Assembly: GCF_020906515.1 (NCBI RefSeq)
Contig: NC_085852.1
Location: 2,914,001-2,978,000, forward strand
Direction of reading: 5' to 3'
DNA length: 64,000 nucleotides
Source of the DNA: Vanrija pseudolonga
Lineage: Eukaryota; Basidiomycota; Tremellomycetes; Trichosporonales; Trichosporonaceae
Shown here piece after piece: positions 23,648 through 34,254 of this stretch. The stretch's first letter is position 1, and each line of letters begins with the position of its first letter. The position numbers and the translations under genes are program-made. Below the pieces are notes generated by a model. It saw nothing but the letters and a program-made list of their open reading frames with translations, was not told the origin of the DNA and ran no database searches.

Positions 23648-24520
23648 TGTTGTTGTGTGGATGTGTGTTGGTGGAGCTGGTGTGTGCTTGTCGCTGTGTG
23701 GATGGATGAGAGCAATGACAACACGAGGATGCACAGAAGCATCCAGTATATATGTGCTTCGTGCGAGTCGAGCCAGCCCACCTAGGCCCCGGGCCCCGCC
23801 GTCACATGCTCCTTGCCGTTCTCCGTCGCCGCCCGTCCGTGCCAAGAACCCCGCTGTGGCCGTCACCGCATTGCGGTGCAAGTCTCCGCGTCTATCTAGC
23901 CGACCAAACCGAATGACGTCGTGGTGAGTCCAGTCCCCCTTGCACCCACCGCATGCTGTGCGCCGTCGCGCGTGTCAACATGAGTCAACCTTGTTGATGT
24001 GCATCGCCCCGACGTCGCCGGCCGCGGAGGGCACGGAGGGGTGCAGGGGTGGATGGATGCATCCGAGCGAAGATGATAGCCGGCCGTGCACTTTGTGCTA
24101 CTGGGGGTGACAGCCCTCACCGCGCTTGGCACCACCCATGTCTTAGGGACTAGACCTGGAGGGGGGCTTGTCGCCCGCTGCCTATCTCTCGGAGACATGC
24201 AGATCTCTGCAGCCATGTAGATCTCCTTCGTCACATTATCAATACATTCATGGCCCTACAATACTACACAACACGAGCACAACTCGTTGCGCGTTGCCTC
24301 ACTGTTGATCCAATTCAGTCGCCAGCCGCCGCCGCCGATCGCGTCGAGGCCAGGCCACGCAGGCAGGCTCGATCGCTCACCAGACTAACCACAACTAAAC
24401 ATGAGTGAGGTGCGGCTAGTACCGTCGTCGCTCACTCACTATGGACATGCACAATATCGACGTCGACGCGTTCGTCGACGTGTCCACCGCACATATCTCA
24501 CTGATGCCTGCCTTACCACG
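23648..24520. other. Divergent intergenic region
   Basis: About 870 bp between the vWA gene and the next GGFW gene, which point away from each other. No gene was found; it should carry both promoters. Confidence 0.5.
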
Positions 24521-25629
24521 ATGGGCCGTCCACTGCCAACCTGTAAGCTCGCTGTTGCTTGGCCATCAAGAGCTCACGCGCCCAGTCCACACCGTCGTCC
24601 TCGAGGCCACGCCGTTCCTCCTCATCTGGACGCCGAGCGACGGCCTCCGCGGCCTGCGCGAGCTCGGCGAGCCCTGGGTCTTGTCGCGGGACAGGAAGAC
24701 GCACGTCCTGATTCTGACAGGGCACGGGGTGCCGGTGAGCCCAACCAAACCCTTATGCCCACATGACTGACCCCCACACCCAGTCTCACGACCTCCCGGC
24801 CCTCGTCTCGTCCATCTCCGCGTCAAGTCTAAGCATAACCATCACATCGTCGTCCGCGTCCCACCCCGCGCCGGAACCCGAGCTCTTCAACACGCTCTAC
24901 CTGTCGCGGCTGCGCAGCCTGTCCCTGTCCTCGTCGGGCCCAGCCAGCGCCGACACATTCACCTTCCTCGCCGCGTTCCTCCGTCTCTCCTCCTCGCGCG
25001 GGCTGGAGCGGCTGGCGCTCGACCCGGGCCCGTTGACGGCAGGCGAGGTCCAGGTGCTCGCGGACACGGTCGAGCGGCACAATGCCAGCCTGTCCGAGCT
25101 GTGCGTTGCTGGCTGCCGGCCGCAACGGGCCCGGTGTTACTGCCGCAGCGGGTGGGGTCTCGGCGCCATGCTCGACGAGAGCAAGCGCCTCGGGGCCGCA
25201 CTGCGGCGGAACGAGCGCCTGCGTGTCCGCGCCGGCCGGGCAGCGATCCGCGCCCTCGTGCTCGCCTGCGTGCTCTTCCACGCCAGAGACGACCGCCGCG
25301 GCGTAGTGAAAGCCATGGCGTCGATGTGGGGCACGCGTGTTCGCCCAGCCAAGCCCGCCGGGCCGCCGTTCCCTGTCCTCCGGCTGCCCCGCGACGTCGT
25401 GGTGCGCATCGTGCGCTTCGCCACCGGCGACCCAGGCGCCCTCGCGCCCGACCAGTGGGAGCGCGTGTTCGCGCTCGCTGCCGATCGGCAGGGGCTGCGC
25501 CGCGTCGGCACGGCGTTTGGCGGCGCGCGCACGAGCGAGGTCATTGCCGAGTGGCTTGCTGAGGGGGGATTCTTCTGGGACCGCGCTATTCCACCCTCGG
25601 CGCGGAGCGACCTGCGCCGGGTGTCGTAG
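24521..25629 (+). CDS. GGFW-family protein
   Basis: Exons 24521-24542, 24586-24734 and 24784-25629 give 338 residues with the phase-1 and phase-0 family introns. The first exon is only seven codons (MGRPLPT). The N-terminal domain is VVLEATPFLLIWTPSDGLRG. The repeat-like region contains LVSSISASSLSITI and LRSLSLSSSG. The cysteine motif is LCVAGCRPQRARCYC, followed by RALVLACVLFHARD. The C-terminal module starts VLRLPRDVVVRIV near residue 255, then GDPGALAPDQW and AADRQGL, ending EWLAEGGFFW plus 18 residues. It is convergent with the next member, with stops 55 bp apart. Function unknown. Confidence 0.78.
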
Positions 25630-25683
25630 GGCGTAGCATCGTAGACTGTGTCATTATGCTCTCACATGCAATTGTCGTCGTCG

Positions 25684-26780
25684 TCACCAAAACCCGCCGT
25701 TGACGAGCCACTGAGCTCGCGCCTCATCCACGCTGCGCCCGTCGATAAGCGCCGCGCGCACCCCGTTCGCGACGAGGCCGAGCGACTCGGGATCCTGCGC
25801 GTGCGTGAACAGCTTGAGCCACTGCGCGGCGGTGAGCGCGCCAACGTCGGCAGAACAGTGCTTGACGACCAGCGCGACGAGCTCGCCGGGCATCTCGAGC
25901 AGCGGAAACGCTTCTGGGTCCACCTCGTCGCTTGGCCTCGCGCGCAGGAGTATGCGCGTGGGCACGATAGCGGCCCGTACGGTCGCTTGGGCGCGGCGTA
26001 CGTGCTCCCCATGTGCCGCCAGTGCCGGCGCCGCCGCGCACGCGCACCCGCACGCTCCGTTCGAGAGACATACTGAGCGCGCGACGCAGATATGCGACAG
26101 CGTGTCGCTTCCCTCTGCGGCGGCGAGCAGCGCGCCAATGTCGTCCTGGACTAGCCGCAAGCCCTCCAACACGACGCTGTGCAGCCCTTTCGACCGGCGC
26201 AGGAACGACGACAGCGCGGACACGTTGTCCCGCTCCACTGGCGTCGTGATGGTCAGCCGTTGAAGATAGGGGACTGCCAGCCTTGCGCAGAGACGCGAGA
26301 GGTACCGCTTGTCGACGGCCTGCGAGGAGCTGGTGGGGAGGATCGAGATGGTCAGGTCGGCGATGCGCGCCGCGTTGATGTGGGCTATGACCGAGTCGAG
26401 TTCGTCGAGCTGCGCGAGTGTCCGAGCGAAGCGAGGGCGCGGCGTATGTACACATGCAGGCAGGCGGTAGCGGGCAGGCGTCAGCTCTACCTTCCTTCCC
26501 CCACCACGCACGCCAACTCACGCTGCGACACCGCGTCTGTACCCTCAGACTCCCCCGCTCGCGCCTCCCCTCCCCGCTCATCAGCCCCGCAAACTGCTCT
26601 TCGACCGCAACGAGCGGCGCGAGCGGGTCGCCCCGCCGCCGCCCCGCGTCCCACTGTAGCCCGTTATGCTGTGCGCTCGCGCGCAGCGTCAGGTCTGTCG
26701 GCGTCGTCGACGTGCCCACGGCTGCGGGGTCAGCTTGGTCTCTCGGGCGGCTTACTGTCCGCTACGCCGGGGGTGCTCAT
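25684..26780 (-). CDS. GGFW-family protein, archetypal
   Basis: Exons 26756-26780, 26522-26721 and 25684-26409 give 316 residues and stop directly after GGFW. Both family introns are present (phase 1 after MSTPGVAD, phase 0 before LDELDSVIAHINAARI). The N-terminal domain has NGLQWD and GDPLAPLVAVEE. The repeat-like region has LQRLTITTPVERDN and GLHSVVLEGLRL; the cysteine motif is SVCLSNGACGCAC; RAAIVPTRILLRAR follows. The C-terminal module is LLEMPGELVALVVKHCSADV with LTAAQW and AQDPESL, ending QWLVNGGFW. It begins a leftward run of head-to-tail copies. Function unknown. Confidence 0.8.
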
Positions 26781-26935
26781 TACGGCGAGTGAGTGACGAC
26801 ACGGAGATGGACGACGCCGACTCGGAGATCTCCGGCGCGAGACTCGGTTGGTACTGACTGCTTCCATGTTTGTCTTGTGTCTACGTTGTTGTACGGTGTC
26901 TATCTACGTCTGCTGTCTATCCATGCGTGTCTATT

Positions 26936-28031
26936 CTATCTACTACCTCCCCCCTCATCCCACCAGAACCCGCCGTTATGCAGCCACTCATCCCACGCCG
27001 CCTGCCGCCCGACGCGCGGGTCGTCCTCTGCAACGGCCATCCCGCGCGCCAACGGCGCCAGCCCGGCGGGGTCCTCCGCATGGCGATGGAGCTTGGCCCA
27101 CTGCGCCGCGCTGAGCGCACGGGGGTCGCCCGATACGTGCTCTATCACGGCGTGTAGTAGCTCGCGGGGGAGGTCGAGGATGGGGAACGGGCGGGGGTCG
27201 TGGTCGTCGTGCACTGCTGATTCTTCGCCTTCTCCTTTTCCTTCACCTTCACCTTCACCTTCGCCTTCGCCTTCTTCTGGTGGCCTCGCGCAAAGCAGCA
27301 CCCTTGCAGGGACTAACGCCCTCCTCACCGCGTCCCTCACTCTCTCCTTGCGCTCTCCATTCTCCTCAAGAACACCGACTAGGCGGCGGCGCTTGTGGCC
27401 GCCTTGCTGCGGCGCACAGCTGCCCTCAGCGAGGGCGCCCATGTCCTCCTCTGTTGTGGCAAGCGTGTGCGCGATCGCGTCCACGTCCCCTTGGGAGTGG
27501 GGCTCAAAGTCGAGCGAGAAGAAGCCGAGCCCTGCCGCGCGCGGCGAGGACAAGAACGCCAGCTCGTGCGGGAGCGTGTCGACTGTCGGCCGCGCGCCGA
27601 GCCACAGGTGCTTGAGCGCGGGGATGTCGATGAGCGCCAGGATGCGCGCGTACAGCTCGTCGTTGGGGTACGGGTCGTACAGGAAGCAAATGGACGAGAG
27701 GCGCGAGGCGTTGAGCGCAGTGAGGATGGCGTCGAGCTCGGTCGTCTGGTGGGTGTCGGTGGTGTCAGCATTGTCGCCCGGAACAGGTGGGGTAGAAGCG
27801 CACATCGGCCCAGGTAAACGTCGCAATGTACCGCGTGCGAGCGGCCTCGCCGCTGTTGCCGCCGTTGCTTGCGCCCGGCACGACCCGCAGCGCAGAGTAC
27901 ACGCCCTGCGCGCGCGCGTCCGCCGTCCACTGCAGGTCTAGCTGCCCCTCGGCGAGGACGACAAACGAGCGCGTCGTGGCAGGTGCGAGGGGGAGGGGTA
28001 TTGTCGCTGTCGGTGGTGTCGGGAGGTGCAT
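26936..28031 (-). CDS. GGFW-family protein
   Basis: Exons 27804-28031 and 26936-27745 give 345 residues. The first family intron is absent; the second, phase 0, is kept with a GTGCGC donor. The N-terminal domain reads SFVVLAEGQLDLQWTADARA. The repeat-like region starts TTELDAILTALNASRLSSI. The C-x-C motif is missing, replaced by an insert with GSCAPQQGGHKRRR. RRALVPARVLLCAR is followed by a (Glu-Gly)n low-complexity linker. The C-terminal module is ILDLPRELLHAVIEHVSGDP with LSAAQW and AEDPAGL, ending EWLHNGGFWW plus seven residues. Function unknown. Confidence 0.77.
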
Positions 28032-28802
28032 TGTGGTGGTGCGGGGGTGGGGTTGGTAGTGGCGCGCCGACGTCCATCCAACTCATACATAGTCAGTCAG
28101 TCGGCCGGCCACGACGACCTTGCATGCAGCATCCTGTCGTCGCAGCGCACACGCACCGCTCCACGCTCCTCGCCATCGATGCACGCCGCCGTGCCACCCT
28201 ATCTCCGTGGCACTGACCACGCCACCGCTCGACGTCGCCACGCACGCCAAGCCGCCCGCTCCACCCAGGATTATGACATGACGCGGGAGTGGAGCCACAG
28301 CCAGGCGACGCAACCTCCCTGTCCACATCAAACCTGCATCCGAGACAGGCCACGCGTTATGCTTAGTTTTGCATTCACCGCCGACCAACCCCCAGCGCTC
28401 CACGCCGCGTCGCTGGCGTCGTCATGCATCTGGTGCTTGGTGCTTATACCCGCCGGGGTCCGATGTCGGGGCACGTACATTCGGCCCTAGTGGAGTGAGC
28501 CGCTCCCAATCTCGGCAATGTGTCTCTCCACTCTCCTCGGGTTTTTCTTTTCGAGTGTCGCCGCTCGACTCTCCACCGACGCTGGCGGCCCATGACCGGC
28601 ACTAGGCGCTGTCTGTGGTGCTGGCTGACCCGACCCAGGCCCACCCCAGGCGCTAGCCCACCCCCATGCTATCTGATAGACCTGGACGACGCCTCGACTC
28701 GACCCGACCGACCAGCGGCATAGGCACAGCTACAACAGCGTCGTATGACGTGGTAGTAGTAGTAGTAGTAATAGTACAACATTCGCCCCTCCTCTCCCTC
28801 AC
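28032..28802. other. Intergenic region
   Basis: No gene seen in 770 bp. It lies upstream of the leftward gene ending at 26936 and downstream of the next leftward copy. A short TAG/TAA trinucleotide run (near 28756-28775) is the only visible repeat. Confidence 0.5.
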
Positions 28803-30007
28803 CTACGCCGCTCTATGCGGGCGCGTGGCGCACACCTCGCGATGCGACAATGAAAACCCGCCGTTGAACCACCACTCGTTGCGCCTGTCGCGCCGCTCGG
28901 CCTCGGCGTCCCAGCTCTGTCTCGGATCCAGCCTGTTCCACTCGGTCACGACGCGCGTGAACGCGTCCCGGTCCTCGGCGTACCGCAGCACCGTGGCCAC
29001 CTGGGCGCGGGTGAGCGTGTCGGCGACAGTGAAGCCCAGGATGCGGTGGATTATTTCCGCCGGGAGCGACGTGAACGGGCTTGCAGCTCCGCCCGGGGCA
29101 GGCAGCGCATGGAGCAGCACCTGTGCCGTGACGAGCGCGCGGGCGGCCGACGCGCGCAGGCCTGCATGCTGCCCCGAACTCGCGAGCACATACTTGCTCC
29201 ACGGCGAGTTCTCGGCCCGCATCCCCTCGTGCTTGCGGTTGTGCTCGGCCCAGTCGTAGTCGGGCTTCAAGGTACGCGTGTAGTCCATGCCGACCTCGAA
29301 CAAGCCGTCGTGCGACTTGCGTGATGTCCAGCTGTTGTCGAGTGTGGCGAGCACGCGGGCGAGGTTGCGCTCGGCTGGCCGCCCGGTCGTGGGGCCGTGC
29401 ACTGTCACTTCTTCGAGCGTCGCGCTGCACGGGCGGGCGAAGAAGCGTACCAGCGCCTGTGCCGTCATGAGCAGGTCGGCAAAGGACAGAGCCCTCGCCA
29501 CAAAGGTCAGCTTTCGGAGCTGCACGTCCAGACCGTCCAGCAGCGCCGCGGTGATCGCGTCCGCCGTGGGGAACTCGTTGCTGCTCTTCAGCGTGATGGT
29601 CAAGTTGTCCAGCGGGCCACACGCGTTGATGGCGGCAATGAACGCGTCGAGCTCGGGACGACCCTAGCGGCATTAGCGGTTGGCCGCGGCATGAAAAAAA
29701 GAAGCACTCACAATTACGTCGACCGTTCCGTACAGGTGCGGCCGTCCCGTCCGCTCCTGGTGCTTGCGCTCCGTCTTGGGCGACGTCGGGCTGCACAGCG
29801 CGCGTAAAGGAGCAAGTGGATCACTCGCGATGCGAGCGAGATGCTGCTCGGTCGAGTCAAAGTTGAGGTGGGTCGAGCAGGCGTCTGCGTGGATCTGGAG
29901 TCGTGCTGGTTTCGTCAGCGAGCACGCCCCGGAGACAGCACGCCGCACTCACTCCCAGAGTCGGGCGGCGACTTGTTGCCCCGTCGTCGCGACTGTGCTG
30001 AACCCAT
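28803..30007 (-). CDS. GGFW-family protein with myristoylation-like start
   Basis: Exons 29953-30007, 29712-29905 and 28803-29663 give 369 residues with both family introns. The first exon encodes MGSAQSRRRGNKSPP, which fits an N-myristoylation consensus (Gly2, Ser6) followed by a basic patch; membrane attachment is inferred only. The N-terminal domain includes LQIHADACSTHLNF and SDPLAPLRALCS. The repeat-like region starts ELDAFIAAINACGPLDNLTI. No C-x-C motif is visible. RALVTAQVLLHAL precedes the module FTSLPAEIIHRILGFTVAD with LTRAQV and AEDRDAF, ending EWWFNGGFS plus 17 residues. Function unknown. Confidence 0.77.
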
Positions 30008-30077
30008 TATTACGCATCGAATCGAGGTGGATTGAACAATGTCAAGTTGCTTTGTACTGCACAGGCGCGGGTTTGGC

Positions 30078-30094
30078 CGCGCGCGCGCGCGCGC
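30078..30094. repeat. Alternating CG tract
   Basis: A run of about 17 bases of alternating C and G sits 70-90 bp upstream of the leftward gene that starts at 30007. Such tracts can adopt Z-DNA. The wider interval 30008-30730 shows no gene. Confidence 0.6.
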
Positions 30095-30737
30095 ACGCCT
30101 GCTCGCTCGGTGGTGTGGTGGATGTTGACACTCCGTCCCTGCCGGCTCTTGCCTCGGCGTCAAGGCACAGCCATCGGGCCAGCGATCGGCTACCCGCACC
30201 CCTCTGCTAGTGCGTGTGCTGCTGATCTCCCGCGCCTATGTTTGGGGTCGATACGGCGAGTGAGCGACCTGCCTACCCGTGGCGCCATGCGCGGCAGTGC
30301 ATTTAGTCTGTGGCGCTAGGTGTGGAGAGCGAATAGCGCGCGTGCGTGGCGACCGACGTCGACGGGGTCGCGAGCAAGTAGCGCGCCAAGCAAGACGCGC
30401 GCCGGGCCGCCGCCGATCCCAGCAAAGTCCGTGCGCGCGCTCCACGTGTGCACCCGACAAATTACTTTGGCTTGTTCGCTTGCTCGTGCCGTCGGCATGG
30501 GTTCTCGGCACGCAACCACGCCACTATGTCCACCGCAAGCGAACAATGCATCCAAGAAACGCCAGAGCTGGAGAATGCGACTCGGCGGCCCACCGTGTAC
30601 GCCCGCGTGCGCAGCTTACCCCCGCACACCTCAATGGAGGCACCGCGGCAACAGCCTGAAGGCCCAGCGCCACGAACCGTACCTCTGCCCCTGAGATAAA
30701 GGCGGCGCCATGGTGCCTGCGTCGTTATATTGACCTA

Positions 30738-31130
30738 TCCAAGCAGCTCACTCCTCAACGTCCACTTGGCGTCAAGGCTGAACTGTAATGCGCCATTGGA
30801 AGCCACGAGCACCTCGACGCCATCCTTCTCCGTTCTTCTTCTTCTGCTGGGCTTCAGAGGACATGATGAAGAGTACCCGATGGGAGGAACCGTCGTCGAG
30901 CGGCGCCGCGCGAGCGCGACACGACCAAATTCGGTGAACATACCCCGGTTCTCGGCGTCTTGGAAGACACGTCCACTGCTTGGCAGATCATGCCCTGCCT
31001 CAGCTCGGCCGGCAGGTCGGCGATACTGGTGCCCGTCGGCGGCTCAGGACCCTTTCGCAGAGTGCCATAACGAGGTTCTCCGGTCCAGATCTGCACTTTC
31101 ACCGTCCTCTCGCGCCTCATCTATCCGTCT
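30738..31130 (-). pseudogene. Decayed relics of GGFW-family genes
   Basis: Three short segments on the minus strand match family motifs but lie in different frames. At about 30977-31028: IADLPAELRQGMICQAV, equivalent to the start of the C-terminal module. At about 30900-30966: FQDAENRGMFTEFGRVALA, equivalent to its HAEDRAAF part; the LTxxQW portion between them is missing. At about 30762-30822: GVEVLVASNGALQFSLD, like an N-terminal domain core, with an out-of-frame ATG at 30864 before it. The order (a C-terminal end, then the start of another copy) fits two former head-to-tail genes. The nearest functional relative by eye is the neighbour at 31353-32480. Confidence 0.6.
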
Positions 31131-31352
31131 TAGAGCTCTCCCCTAGACACTCCGCGGGCACCGCCACACCGTTTAACTCTCACCCCCAGCCATGGCATGC
31201 TCCAAGCTGACTGGATACACTTCTACGACGTCATCTTCGGCGCGTCAGCAGGTCTCGGGCGAGCGTCAGCGCCACGAATGGTTTGCACCTGTGCTCATCA
31301 GACGAGCTGCAACTACATGTAAAGCCCGCGATCCAAGTCCGCCTCCAAAGCC

Positions 31353-32480
31353 TCAGCGCAAGTCCAACCAGCTATCAGTATCCCCCAGTTCCGCCATCCT
31401 GGCCATGTCGACTTGGGCCAAAAACCCGCCATTGTACAACCACTCGGTGGCGATAGACGGCTCGAGTATCGACACGAGTGTGAACCCGCGGCGCTTTTCG
31501 CGGACGCGTACCTCGCGCGCGATTGCCTTGAACGCGGCCCGGTCTTCAGCATGTCCGAAAAGCACGCGCCACTGTGTGCTCGTCAATGCGTTGGTGTACG
31601 GTGCGCTCTGCTGGACAATGTCGCGGATGAGCTCGGTGGGCAGGCTGGCGATGCCCGTGCGCTGGGTGGGTTTGGCGAAGAGCAGCATGCGCGCCACGAC
31701 GAGCGAGCGCAAGACCGTGTGCCGCACCTCGGGCTGGGGCGAGACATTCGCAGAGCCGTACTGCATGATCTGCTCGCCCGCCGACGTGCCCATGCCGTAC
31801 AAGCGCTCCTCCCACAGCCCGCCTTCGAACCGGTTGTGGAGCTTCATCATTCCCGTCGCGGCGAGAGAGCCGGTGCACCCCATTACGCCGAGCTGCTGCA
31901 GCTGCGTCGTGCGCGGACGGGTCAAGTACCGCGCGATGGCTGGGATCGAGTGGTCGAGGTGGTTGAGCGGCAGGGAGGCCGTCTTGCACCATATGATCAG
32001 CTTGCACAGGTCGATGTCGAGCAGGTCGACGAAAACAGCGGCGAACATGTCCCCGTTGTCGAACAAGCCACCACCGCGCTCCAGACGGACGGCAATGCTG
32101 TCGATGGAACACCGGTCAATCGCCTCCATGAACGCGGTAAACTCGTCGACCTAACGGCGTGTGAGCAGTCTGGCTCTGGCCACGATCGAGGAGGAACTGA
32201 CCGTGGTGAGCTCGGCGACGGCGCTCAAGTGCTGGCGGCCAGCTCTCGCCTCACGCCGGTGTGCCAGCCACTTGTCGCTCACGCCTGGCCTCCGACATGC
32301 CTTTCGGAGCGGACCTAGCGGGTCGATCCCGGCGCGTTTCCGTTCAGCACGCTGGGCGGTCGTGTCCCAGTTGAGCGCGGTAGACGGCGCCTCGGCGACG
32401 ATGCTGACGCGAGCTGGGGCGTCAGCTGGGGGTCTGTAGGTCCACGAAGACATGCCCTTAACTCCAGATGAAGAGGTCAT
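31353..32480 (-). CDS. GGFW-family protein
   Basis: Exons 32202-32480 and 31353-32150 give 358 residues. The first intron is absent; the second is phase 0 with a GTCAGT donor and a TTAG acceptor, chosen because it keeps frame. The N-terminal domain has VSIVAEAPSTALNWD and GIDPLGPLRKACRR. The repeat-like region starts VDEFTAFMEAIDRCSIDSI. The cysteine motif is reduced to GVMGCTGS. RSLVVARMLLFAK precedes IASLPTELIRDIVQQSA, LTSTQW and AEDRAAF; the end is EWLYNGGF followed by 23 further residues. Function unknown. Confidence 0.75.
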
Positions 32481-32860
32481 GGTTGCAGTGGCGAGAGGGT
32501 GTTGCTTGCATCGTTGGTTGGGTTTGTTTTTAGATACCAAAACGCTCGAGATGGCAGGTGGGAGGGCGGTGACAGTGACAACAACAAACCAGGATGACGA
32601 CACCTGCGGGCTTGGCACCCCGTCGCCGCCTGACACTGCCATCAAGGCACAAGTCACAATCGAGCGAACGATATCGGGTCATGCTGGTGGTGAGTGACGA
32701 GACTGCAGTGATACGTAGCATGCAGAGTTCAGAGGTGGCCCACACCTCACATCCCTCGGTTTGCCAGTGCTGGCTCACTGGTACGGGGCCCAAGGCCAGT
32801 CACCACACCGCGCATGTCCGCCACACACAAGGGCCACCACGCTCGCCACGCCACAGTCGC

Positions 32861-33930
32861 TCATGCCGTGCCCTCGTACCAGAAGCCGCCGTTGTACAGC
32901 CACTCGTCGGCAATCTCGCGCCCGTCCATCTCCTCGAGCATCTCAAGGCGCCGGACTTCAGCGAACACGGCCGCAGACGCCGCCCGGTCGGCGACATGGC
33001 GGAGGAGGGTTCCCCACTGCCTGTCGCTGAGGTCGTCCTCCGTCATGCGCACGATATGCTGCACCACCTCGTTCGGGAGGCGCGCGAACGCAGAGGCATC
33101 ACCACCCTGCTTCGCGTGGAGGAGTACCCTCGCCGGAGAGAGCGCGCGCAACGCCGCAACCCGCACACGCTCGTTCCGCTCCTTGTTGCGCGCGAACAAG
33201 CCCTTCAGACGCACATGCTGCGCGGTACGCTCGCTGTCCTCCAACGCGTCGATGTACTCGGTCCTCGAGGCACGCGCGTCCTCGATGCACGCGTGCCGCT
33301 CGACCGCGTCGCCGAGGCGGGCGAGCTGCACGGCGTCCAGGTGCGCAGTGTACACGTTGACGACTTGTGCGCGGTTACCGCGCTCGGACAAGAGGTAGCC
33401 GAGCAGCGAGTCGAGCGACGCGTCCGAGGCCGAGTAGTACATCGACGACTCGGTGACGTGCGCGTCGAGCTCCTGTACCGGCGCGGTCAGGCCGTCGAGG
33501 AGCGCGCGGCCGAGGTGCGCCGGGTCTCCTTCGAGCGGGAAGCGGTCGTACCGCAGGTCGACGTACCGCAGCGAGCAGGCATTCAGCACGCCGATGAGGG
33601 CGGCGTAGTCGCCGTTCTGCAGCGGGCGTCAGTAGCGCCAGCCAGAGGTACACCAACCAACGCACACAGACGACGGGAAACTCGACGATAGAGCTCGTCT
33701 CGTCGTCGGCGTCCCACGGCTCCTCGCCGAGCCAGGCGCGCAGCGGAGCGAGCGGATCAGCGAGCGGCATCTCCCCCGCCTCTGATGCGGCCCAGTTGAG
33801 TCGGTTGAACGCGCCCTCAACCCACAGGACCACTGTGTCTATCAGCTTGTGTTGGGCGAACGGCTCACTCACGTCGATTCGGGCCGCGTCCTGGGCCTGG
33901 TGACTCGGGGTCATGCCGGCGGGCCAACAT
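32861..33930 (-). CDS. GGFW-family protein
   Basis: Exons 33873-33930, 33666-33832 and 32861-33616 give 326 residues with phase-1 and phase-0 introns. I choose the ATG at 33930 (MLARRHDPES) because it is the one in frame across the GTGAG...CACAG first intron; an ATG at 33915 would require that intron to be retained. The N-terminal domain is VVLWVEGAFNRLNW and ADPLAPLRAWLGEE. The repeat-like region starts YAALIGVLNACSLRYVDL. No C-x-C motif. AALRALSPARVLLHAK precedes FARLPNEVVQHIVRMTED, LSDRQW and VADRAAS; the end is EWLYNGGFWYEGTA. Function unknown. It diverges from the cysteine-synthase-type gene. Confidence 0.75.
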
Positions 33931-34254
33931 GCCGAGGGAGCTAGGCGGGGCGATGGGAAATGGAAATGCGCGGAGCTGGAAATGCGAGGCAGGCGCGCAA
34001 TCTAGCCCGTTCGGCGTGCTCACCCGCTATGTGCTCGCCCACTGTGCTTGTCCGTGCTGGACGAGTCGGGAGTGGGTTCGAGTCTGCACGCCGAGTTGGA
34101 AAGACGCAAACATGACTTGCTTGCCTTCGCGGCGCGTCATGACGACTCACTCGGCACGACGGGCGAAGCCGACGGGCGAGAGGTTAATCTTCGGAATGGT
34201 ACAAATACCGACTGCTCACCTCGGCGTCCAAGTCCCCCCAATAACCCACCCACA

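Noticed and set aside
22208-23785. A 525-codon plus-strand open frame
   Set aside because: Antisense to the vWA gene, whose protein has an intact metal-binding motif; the plus-strand product is Arg/Val-rich noise.
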